DNA of 64,000 nucleotides from assembly GCA_021298355.1 (NCBI GenBank), contig JAJTEH010000005.1:90922-154921 (forward strand). The letters run 5' to 3'. Positions 58,037 through 64,000 of the stretch are shown here, piece by piece. This stretch comes from Flammeovirgaceae bacterium (GTDB lineage Bacteria; Bacteroidota; Bacteroidia; Cytophagales; Cyclobacteriaceae). Positions within the stretch are counted from its first letter, which is position 1. Every line of letters begins with the position of its first letter. The translations under genes and the position numbers were made by a program. The notes beneath the pieces are model-generated. The model was not told the origin of the DNA. It was given only the letters and a program-made list of their open reading frames with translations, and ran no database searches.

Positions 58037-58294
58037 ATGATTCTATTTCGTTTTATCATCATCGCCTTTAACGTTGCGGCTATTACTTTTTTGGTATATC
58101 AGATTTTACAAGTTGTTAAGCAAGATGTAAAACCCGGAAAAAAGTTTTTAGTTCTTTTAATCGGGTTTCTGTTACTGGGTTTACCTGTGGCTATGATTTT
58201 CCGAATCATTCCGGTTAACATGGTGTATTTTTTAATTTATCCGGTGGTGGTGTATCTGTTTGTTTACTTCATTAAAGAAAATAAACTGTCATAA
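58037..58294 (+). CDS. Small membrane protein of unknown function
   Basis: An 85-aa protein with three hydrophobic stretches (about residues 3-24, 35-55 and 60-78) joined by short basic loops (QVVKQDVKPGKK). No family was recognised. It is divergent from ispD with a 22-nt gap and followed at once by a terminator, which supports a real gene. Confidence 0.65.
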   Translation: MILFRFIIIAFNVAAITFLVYQILQVVKQDVKPGKKFLVLLIGFLLLGLPVAMIFRIIPVNMVYFLIYPVVVYLFVYFIKENKLS

Positions 58295-58327
58295 AAAAAG
58301 GGAAGTTGTTGCTTCCCTTTTCTTTTT
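58293..58327. terminator. Bidirectional terminator
   Basis: AAAGGGAAG ending at 58305 pairs with CTTCCCTTT at 58312-58320 across loop TTGTTG, with A-runs and T-runs on either side. It serves the small membrane protein gene and the facing queA. Confidence 0.88.
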
Positions 58328-58342
58328 ATGAATAAGTAAGGA

Positions 58343-59323
58343 TCAGATAATTAACATGGCATCGCCATAGGTTAAAAATTTGTATTTCTCTTTTTTAGCT
58401 ACTTTGTAAGCTTCCATAATTACATCGTATCCGCCAAAGGCGGCTGTCATCGGAGGAAAGATAAATTTGTCTGTCCACCCGTCTCTTTCTTTTAAACGAT
58501 TTGTAGCCGACACTGCCGACTCTAAGCTGCGCATAGTTGTTGTACCTATTGCGCAAACTTTATTGCGGTTATCCAACGCTTTGTTAACCATCTTTACGGT
58601 TTCTTCGGGCACCACAAAATTTTCAGAATCCATTTTGTGTTTGGTAAGATCTTCTACATCTACCTGCCTGAAAGTACCTAAGCCAATGTGCAGGGTAATG
58701 GTGGCCATGTCTACACCTTTTAGTTGCAAACGCTTTACCAATTGGCGTGTAAAGTGCATACCTGCTGTTGGTGCCGAAACGGCACCTTTGTTTTTGGCGA
58801 AGATGGTTTGAAAACGTTCTTTGTCTTCGGCCTTAACTTTTCTTTTGATGTATTTAGGCAGAGGAGTTTCGCCAAGAGTTTCAATCACTTTATCGAACTC
58901 AGCCGAGTTGCCATCAAATAAAAAACGGATAGTTCTTCCGCGTGATGTGGTATTATCAATTACTTCGGCCACTAAATCTCCATTGCCGAAATACAATTTA
59001 TTGCCCACGCGAATTTTTCGGGCCGGGTCTACCAATACATCCCACAGGTGCATGTCGGCATTTAGTTCGCGCAACAAAAACACTTCTATTTTAGCTCCTG
59101 TTTTTTCTTTGCGGCCATAAAGGCGGGCTGGGAAAACCATAGTATCGTTGGCAACCATAACATCGCCATCATCAAAGTATTCTACAACATCTTTAAATAC
59201 TTTGTGCTCAATTTTACCGGAGTCGCGGTGTACTACCATTAAACGCGATTCGTCTCTGTTATCGGCCGGATCGTTCGCAATAAGGTTTAGGGGTAGTTCG
59301 AATTTGAATTCTGAGAGTTTCAT
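58343..59323 (-). CDS. queA: S-adenosylmethionine:tRNA ribosyltransferase-isomerase
   Basis: Makes epoxyqueuosine in tRNA by transferring the ribosyl part of SAM (326 aa). Seen: [29 protein letters not shown] at the N-terminus, [31 protein letters not shown] and the signature [38 protein letters not shown]. It is shorter than E. coli QueA (356 aa) but complete. Confidence 0.96.
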   Translation of the reverse strand: MKLSEFKFELPLNLIANDPADNRDESRLMVVHRDSGKIEHKVFKDVVEYFDDGDVMVANDTMVFPARLYGRKEKTGAKIEVFLLRELNADMHLWDVLVDPARKIRVGNKLYFGNGDLVAEVIDNTTSRGRTIRFLFDGNSAEFDKVIETLGETPLPKYIKRKVKAEDKERFQTIFAKNKGAVSAPTAGMHFTRQLVKRLQLKGVDMATITLHIGLGTFRQVDVEDLTKHKMDSENFVVPEETVKMVNKALDNRNKVCAIGTTTMRSLESAVSATNRLKERDGWTDKFIFPPMTAAFGGYDVIMEAYKVAKKEKYKFLTYGDAMLII

Positions 59324-59471
59324 AGCTTACGGGCTAGATTAATTTAAATGAAGGCGCAAAAATAAGCCCACATAAGCCTATTGATACTCCGGTAGTCAAC
59401 TTTTTGTAACAAATTAATCAGAAAGGGAGTCGTACCCGTAATTATAGTGCCTGTTGGCCGACCTAAATACT

Positions 59472-60737
59472 ATGTTTGTGATAACTCAAATTCTCGAAAG
59501 CTTTCGTTTTGCGGCAAAAGCGCTACGTTCTAACTTGTTGCGCACCATTTTGTCTTTGCTGGGTGTAACGGTAGGTATTTTCGCCATCATAGCGGTGTTA
59601 ACCATTGTAGATTCGCTCGAGAAAAACATTAAAGACAGTTTTAACTTTTTGGGCACAGGCGTAATTTATGTAGATAAGTGGCCGTATACAGCAGATAACA
59701 ACGGAGAATACAAGTGGTGGGATTTCTGGAGACGCCCCAACCCAAGCTACAGCGAATACAAATTTTTTCAGGCTAACTTAAAACATGCAGAAGCAGTAGC
59801 CATTTTAGCCCGCAAGGGTAACATGGTTGTTCGCAGAAACAGCAACTCCATTGGGCAGATTATGCTAATTGGGGGCAGCGAGAATTACGATAGAATTTTT
59901 GAAGTTAACCTCGAAAAAGGCCGATACTTTACTTTAGATGAATTAGAAGGAGGAAGAAATGTTGTGCTGTTGGGTGCCGAAGTGGCCAAAGCCTTGTTTC
60001 CTAACGATGAAGATCCGGTAGGAAAAGAAGTAAAAATCAAAAACCTGAAATACGTAGTTATTGGTGTAGTTAAAAAAGAAGGAGAAAGTTTTATAGGCAC
60101 ACCCAGCAACGATTTTGCCTGTGTTGTTCCGTATAAGGCATTTCGTGGGTTATACATGACGGGCACAGGCCGTTGGAACGAGATTGGCTCCAGCATTGGT
60201 ATTAAAGGAAAAGAAAGCGACCTGGGCATGGTAGAACTCGAAAACGAATTGCGCGGAAACCTGCGCGTACGCAGAGGATTAAAACCTACCGAAAAAGATA
60301 ACTTTGCTTTAAACAGACCCGAAGCCATTGCCAACGTAATTGGAGGCTTGTTTGATATTGTAGGTCTGGCAGGTTGGGTAATAGGCGGCTTTTCTATTTT
60401 AGTAGGTGGCTTTGGTATAGCCAACATCATGTTTGTTTCGGTTAAAGAACGTACCAGTATTATTGGGTTGCAGAAATCGTTAGGTGCAAAAAACTACTTT
60501 ATTCTGTTTCAGTTTTTGTTCGAGGCTATTTTCTTAAGTTTAATCGGAGGCTTAGGAGGTTTAATTTTAGTTTGGTTTATCACCTTTATTCCGATGGGAA
60601 GTTTAGAAGTGGTGCTCACGCTTAAAAACATTGTGTTGGGCTTAGGCGTATCTACCATAATCGGGTTAGTATCCGGTATAGTGCCGGCTGCTATGGCTGC
60701 ACGTTTAGATCCGGTAGCGGCCATTCGTTCTAACTAG
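59472..60737 (+). CDS. MacB/FtsX-type ABC transporter permease
   Basis: A 421-aa membrane protein from the ATG reading MFVITQILESF. One N-terminal segment (about residues 28-48, TILSLLGVTVGIFAIIAVLTI), a large periplasmic MacB_PCD domain (about 50-285) and three C-terminal segments of the FtsX domain with GFGIANIMFVSVKERTSIIGLQKSLGA and the ending PAAMAARLDPVAAIRSN. The matching ATPase is not adjacent. Such permeases move lipoproteins or peptides, or signal; the substrate is unknown. Confidence 0.9.
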   Translation: MFVITQILESFRFAAKALRSNLLRTILSLLGVTVGIFAIIAVLTIVDSLEKNIKDSFNFLGTGVIYVDKWPYTADNNGEYKWWDFWRRPNPSYSEYKFFQANLKHAEAVAILARKGNMVVRRNSNSIGQIMLIGGSENYDRIFEVNLEKGRYFTLDELEGGRNVVLLGAEVAKALFPNDEDPVGKEVKIKNLKYVVIGVVKKEGESFIGTPSNDFACVVPYKAFRGLYMTGTGRWNEIGSSIGIKGKESDLGMVELENELRGNLRVRRGLKPTEKDNFALNRPEAIANVIGGLFDIVGLAGWVIGGFSILVGGFGIANIMFVSVKERTSIIGLQKSLGAKNYFILFQFLFEAIFLSLIGGLGGLILVWFITFIPMGSLEVVLTLKNIVLGLGVSTIIGLVSGIVPAAMAARLDPVAAIRSN

Positions 60738-60809
60738 TTATTTGTTATTCTTTATCTACTTATCGATTACGAAAGCAGAGATAAAATTTTATAGAAGAAA
60801 TATAGTTAT

Positions 60810-60836
60810 GGTCGGTCTTGTTACCGGCCATTTTCA
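60810..60836 (+). terminator. Weak terminator after the permease gene
   Basis: GGTCGGT at 60810-60816 pairs with ACCGGCC at 60823-60829 across a 6-nt loop, followed by a short T-run. It lies 73 nt past the stop. Confidence 0.5.
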
Positions 60837-60963
60837 TGTAGGCCTATTTTTACCTATATGGTATCCAGTCGGTTATTCTGTGTTTATATTATACAAAATA
60901 TAGAAAGTGGTACATGCTCGCAAGCGTAGTAGCACACTCATACTATGAAATGGAAAGAGTAGA

Positions 60964-60971
60964 TAATTTTG
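60964..60971 (+). promoter_or_regulatory. Candidate -7 box for the SRPBCC gene
   Basis: TAATTTTG matches TAnnTTTG and would give a leader of about 90 nt. No TTTG at the -33 position was found. Confidence 0.4.
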
Positions 60972-61065
60972 CCCTATAATCATGCGCGTTTTCCGAGGAA
61001 GTGTACCTTAGCTAAGTAAAAAATTTAAAAGAGCACGTAACACCAACCGCATAGTTTAAAAAAAC

Positions 61066-61479
61066 ATGGCAACAAAAATTACAATTTCTGCACACGTAAA
61101 TGCACCACTAGAAAAAGTTTGGAAGTACTGGACAGCCCCCGAACACATAACCCAATGGAATTTTGCTTCCGATACATGGCAATGTCCAACAGCTGTTAAC
61201 GATGTAAAAGTAGGAGGCAAATACACAGCCCGCATGGAAGCCAAAGACGGCAGCTTTGGTTTCGACTTCGAATACGTGTACAACACCGTTATTCACCAAC
61301 AAGAGTTAAGGTACACCATAACAGACGGGCGCAAAGCAACAACCATATTTTCAGGCAACGGAAATACAACAACCGTTACAACAACCTTCGAGGCAGAAAA
61401 CCAAAACCCGGTAGAATTGCAACAACAAGGCTGGCAAGCTATTTTAAATAACTTTAAAAAATATACGGAAAGCAACTAA
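61066..61479 (+). CDS. SRPBCC (AHSA1-like) family protein
   Basis: A 137-aa START-like ligand-binding fold. Seen: ITISAHVNAPLEKVWKYWTAPEHITQWNFAS at residues 4-34, VGGKYTARMEAKDGSFGFDFEYVYN near residues 48-72 and the final helix QQGWQAILNNFKKYTES. The WNFAS segment and the ending are typical of the Bacteroidota activator-of-Hsp90-ATPase-like group. The ligand is unknown. Confidence 0.9.
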   Translation: MATKITISAHVNAPLEKVWKYWTAPEHITQWNFASDTWQCPTAVNDVKVGGKYTARMEAKDGSFGFDFEYVYNTVIHQQELRYTITDGRKATTIFSGNGNTTTVTTTFEAENQNPVELQQQGWQAILNNFKKYTESN

Positions 61480-61669
61480 ATCTTCTTGCATGTAAGTTGC
61501 TTGTGGCAGGCTCTATCGCACTTGCAAGTCCGAAGAGTAGCGTTATAAAACAAAACTGCACTAAATTACGAAAGCAGTACATCTGGCTAACTTTCTCTTT
61601 GTTATAAAAAAAGCATATATAGCTTACGTTAGTACAAGCCTGTTGTGTATGCCTTATAAAAAACTTCGC

Positions 61670-63190
61670 TTACTTTTTAACCGTAACCTTCAGAAACTGA
61701 TATCTCCTCAATACATCGCCAAATAAAACAAACGATCCATCCGTAAACTGCCCGGTCAACTTCGGCACCATAAACAAGTAAGGGTCTTTGTCTGTAAGTA
61801 TAGAGGCTGTCGTAAGTGTACCCTGCGCATCAAGGGTGCTAACAAACAACAAACGGTCTACAACAAATTCAAACAAAGTACCGCCATACTAAAACACAAG
61901 ATCGTTGCCAACCCTGCCAAACCCATACGATAAATACTTGGCATTGCTTGTGGTGCTTTGGTACTTGTTAATTTTTTTTGTCCAGCGTATATCGCCTTGC
62001 GCGCTAAACCTAACTACAAAAATTTGTCCGGCTCGGTGCTCTGCAAGAATTACTTTATCGCGCGTTACTTCCACTACATTGTAATCTTCGCATACCATGG
62101 CCACATCGCCATCATCGTGCAACAGTAGCCAATCTATTTTATAAGAAGGCAACGCCACAGCTTTATCTTTTGCTACTCTGTTTGCTACGCGCTCTGTTTC
62201 CTTATCGGTAAGGCCATCCGAAATCATATCCAGAGTAAAAGCTCTTTGTTCGCTTTTCAGAATATTGTTCGAGCGTGCATCTAACGTTACAAAGTATGTG
62301 CCTTGTGTAGCAAAACTGCCCAGCGCTGAATAAAAGCCGGCACACACCACATTGTTGTTAGGCAAAACACCAAGTTGCAAATCGGTAATAAACTGGTTGT
62401 TGAGGCTAAGCGTTTTGTGGGTTTCGTTGGCGGCATTAGCAGAATACCGAAACAACTCGTACGTATAATTCGGTTTACCCCCACGCTTGTTCTTGCGCAT
62501 ATCCGTGTAGGCAACTCCCAACAAATACACATCGCCCTCGTTGCTAATGCGCATAGACTCCCACAAAAACAAATGATCTTTAAAAGGCAAAGCAACTTGT
62601 TTGTTCCATTGCAACTTCATGGTTTCATCGGCAACAATCAATTCAAAACGTTCAGGTTCAGTAAGCGATTCGGGCAGTTTGGCAAAAATAAGAATACGCT
62701 TTTCGTCTATTGACAAACGGTAGCTAAACGACCCTGAGTTAGATCTGGTTCCTTCACTAAAATCTATACGGGCAACCGAAATTTCCGGTTCTAACTTTCG
62801 CGTTTGTTTGTTGTAAAGTTGGGCGTAGAGTGTTCGTGTGCGCGTAGCCTTATCGGCCCATGACGAGAATAAATATATCTGACCGTTAATATAAACCGAA
62901 AACTCGTACCAACGTGCTTTGCCGTTGCCATCCTTCATGGGCAGTGGGCCGCTGCTGGTAAGTTGCAAGTCGGGGCTTACAAGTTCTACGGAAATCATAT
63001 CGGTATCGCTGTTGTACTTGGCCAGGTAAACGCCTGCATCGTCAGACCCGATTGTGGAAAGAAACCTATCTGCCTGTTTATCGTGCTTTAAAGCCGGCCC
63101 CCATTGTTTGGTGTAATCAACAGGTTGCGCCTGCGCGGTAAACACAAGAAACGGCAACCCTATTAAAATAAAAGCTACACGGTTTTTCAT
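61670..63190 (-). pseudogene. Exported beta-propeller-like protein interrupted by one in-frame TAG
   Basis: Two collinear open stretches lie in the same frame: 433 codons from MKNRVAFILIG to GRVGNDLVF, one TAG (61889-61891), then 72 codons from YGGTLFEFVVDRLLF to FLKVTVKK and TAA. Together they make 506 aa. The signal peptide ends at FTAQAQ. The body has repeated blade-like strands (GNGKARWYEFSVYINGQIYLFSSW, EGDVYLLGVAY, GQIFVVRFSAQGDIRWTKKI). The second part has no ATG, only a TTG, so it is not a separate gene. Function unknown. Confidence 0.75.
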
Positions 63191-63364
63191 ACACGGTTTG
63201 GTTTAGCTGGAGGAAGAAGTTCTGGCATTACTAGTTGGCGCCATCAGCTTAGCCGAACATAAGTAAATATACTATTTTATGCGCAGTGTTTTGGTGGTAG
63301 GGTAAAGCAACGAGTACGGGTAGCTTTAGGTAGATGCACGAATAAACACAAGAATTAAAATCAG

Positions 63365-63412
63365 AAAAAACAATAGGGCGTGTACTGCTGCGCACTTGCC
63401 AACACGCGCCCC
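63365..63412 (-). terminator. Candidate minus-strand terminator below the repeat frame
   Basis: Read on the minus strand, GGGCG-CG-TGT pairs with ACACGCCC (2-nt bulge, 18-nt loop) and is followed by TATTGTTTTTTC. It lies about 50 nt past the TAA of the repeat frame, which supports minus-strand transcription of that frame. The bulge lowers confidence. Confidence 0.45.
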
Positions 63413-63446
63413 GCTTTTGGGCCGGGCCAACGCGCGATAACTACCA

Positions 63447-63454
63447 TACTTTTG
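63447..63454 (+). promoter_or_regulatory. Plus-strand -7 box facing the repeat array
   Basis: TACTTTTG is an exact TAnnTTTG match, followed by GCCCTATA, a context also seen at 60970-60977. If active it would make RNA antisense to the heptad-repeat frame. No -33 TTTG was found, so it may be chance. Confidence 0.3.
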
Positions 63455-63463
63455 CCCTATACT

Positions 63464-64000
63464 TTATTGGTCGATATAAGATGCTACGACAGGATTGTGA
63501 GTTTCGTGGATGACGGTGCTAGTTTCGTGGATGAAATCGTGAGTTTTGGGAATGACATCGCGGGTTTCGTGAATGACGGTGCGAGGTTCGTGGATGACAT
63601 TGCTAACTTTCTTTTTTACTGAGCTAGCTTTCTTTTCTACATAGCTAACTTTCTTTTTTACATAGCTAGCTTTCTTTTTTACATAGCTAGCTTTCTTTTT
63701 TACATAGCTAGCTTTCTTTTCTACATAGCTAGCTTTCTTTTTTACATAGCTAACTTTCTTTTTTACATCGCTAGCTTTCTTTTTTACATCGCTAGCTTTC
63801 TTTTTTACATCGCTAGCTTTCTTTTTTACATCGCTAGCTTTCTTTTTTACATCGCTAGCTTTCTTTTCTACATCGCTAACTTTCTTTTCTACATCGCTAA
63901 CTTTCTTTTCTACATCGCTAGCTTTCTTTTTTACATCGCTAGCTTTCTTTTTTACATCGCTAGCTTTCTTTTTTACATCGCTAGCTTTCTTTTTTACATA
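63464..64000 (-). CDS. Lysine-rich heptad-repeat protein, C-terminal part (partial)
   Basis: A minus-strand frame enters from beyond the window and stays open for 178 codons to TAA at 63464-63466. It begins with 19 heptads of consensus (D/Y)V(K/E)KK(A/V)S, then five degenerate heptads of the form xVIHETx, and ends NPVVASYIDQ. V and A are spaced 4-3, as in an amphipathic helix or coiled coil; the charged face is mostly Lys. Caveats: no start is visible, and two plus-strand frames are also open across the array. No family was recognised. Confidence 0.5.
   Translation of the reverse strand, partial: YVKKKASDVKKKASDVKKKASDVKKKASDVEKKVSDVEKKVSDVEKKASDVKKKASDVKKKASDVKKKASDVKKKASDVKKKVSYVKKKASYVEKKASYVKKKASYVKKKASYVKKKVSYVEKKASSVKKKVSNVIHEPRTVIHETRDVIPKTHDFIHETSTVIHETHNPVVASYIDQ
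63490..63601. repeat. Degenerate 21-bp repeats next to the main array
   Basis: About five diverged copies of a 21-bp unit with core AGTTTCGTGGATGA, in phase with the main array and translating on the minus strand as xVIHETx heptads. They share the period but not the sequence of the 19 units, so they look like an older part of the same repeat protein. Confidence 0.75.
63602..64000. repeat. Tandem array of 19 exact-length 21-bp units
   Basis: The unit starts GCTAGC or GCTAAC, continues TTTCTTTT, and ends TACATC or TACATA. All 19 copies are exactly 21 bp, from 63602 to the last base, and the array continues beyond the window. Copies differ at only a few sites (G/A at position 5, T/C at position 15, C/A at position 21; unit 1 ends TACTGA). 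The TACATA variants cluster at the left and TACATC at the right, a sign of block-wise expansion. Confidence 0.98.

Larger units (their letters stand above)
60738..61065. other. Gap between permease gene and SRPBCC gene
   Basis: About 328 nt. A 7-bp hairpin GGTCGGT/ACCGGCC (60810-60829, one G-U pair) followed by ATTTTCAT may end the permease transcript. TAATTTTG at 60964-60971 is a -7 box candidate for the next gene. A 13-nt word ATTACGAAAGCAG near 60764 recurs near 61565. Confidence 0.55.
63191..63463. other. Gap between the interrupted gene and the repeat frame
   Basis: About 273 nt holding the promoter side of the TAG-interrupted gene on the minus strand. It also has a minus-strand hairpin (63376-63412) and a plus-strand TACTTTTG at 63447-63454. 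Locally more GC-rich than the rest of the window (63388-63435). Confidence 0.5.

Noticed and set aside
61586..61606. A stray copy of the 21-bp unit
   Set aside because: It begins GCTAACTTTCT like the array but only about 15 of 21 positions match; likely chance in T-rich DNA.
63380..63622. 80-codon plus-strand frame with a repetitive FVDD-type ending
   Set aside because: It is antisense to the heptad-repeat frame; its first half has no coding character and its end lies at the only TGA in the array.
63602..64000. CRISPR array
   Set aside because: The 21-bp units are directly adjacent with no spacers, and no cas genes are present.

Overview
The window is a 64 kb chromosomal stretch from a Bacteroidota bacterium, most likely a Cytophagales-type aquatic organism. 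This rests on gene content and signals: an A-rich, mostly Shine-Dalgarno-free translation context, repeated TAnnTTTG (-7) promoter boxes, a 174-aa L17 with a Lys/Ala tail, outer-membrane biogenesis genes of the Bacteroidota type, paired YfiR-like proteins, and a DTE-type proton-pumping rhodopsin. No genus can be named from the sequence alone. No rRNA, tRNA, CRISPR array, prophage or insertion sequence was recognised.

Layout. 1-13 kb: the fused S10-spc-alpha ribosomal superoperon (end of rplW, then rplB to rplQ, with secY, map, infA and rpoA), closed by a strong terminator. 13-16.5 kb: carA, eno, a DivIC/FtsB-like division protein and a small outer-membrane barrel. 16.5-27.7 kb: an Ldh-type oxidoreductase, a MuiA-like exported protein, Ppx/GppA, a propionyl-CoA carboxylase beta subunit, an M42 peptidase, tandem YfiR-like proteins followed by a PAS histidine kinase, a metal-receptor-like protein and aroA. 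27.7-32.7 kb: a YtxH-like peptide, aroB, proline dehydrogenase, lysS and a PIN/DUF6364 toxin-antitoxin pair with palindromic operator-like sites. 32.8-43.1 kb: lptD-like, divergent amidase, MCE protein, methylcrotonyl-CoA-type carboxyltransferase, SirB1-like protein, redoxin, phosphopantetheinyl transferase, WD40 protein, DivIVA-domain protein and folB. 43.4-54.1 kb: a membrane GAF signalling protein that lacks a kinase ATPase domain, purH, the mreB-mreC-mreD-mrdA-rodA elongasome operon and icd. 54.6-61.5 kb: the rhodopsin, mnmA, ispD, a small membrane protein, queA, a MacB-type permease and an SRPBCC protein. 61.6-64 kb: an exported protein broken by one in-frame TAG, then a lysine-rich heptad-repeat reading frame that runs off the window.

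How the genes work together. Most of the window is housekeeping: translation (ribosome, IF-1, MetAP, LysRS, MnmA, QueA), cell shape and envelope (Mre/Rod/PBP2, amidase, LptD, MCE), aromatic, purine, folate and isoprenoid precursors, and acyl-CoA carboxylation. The rhodopsin would add light-driven proton pumping; its helix E carries a Gly where carotenoid-antenna rhodopsins have their fenestration. The least explained material is the last 2.4 kb: 19 uninterrupted 21-bp repeats which on the minus strand encode a heptad with V and A spaced 4-3 and three consecutive basic or acidic/basic residues, next to the TAG-interrupted exported gene.
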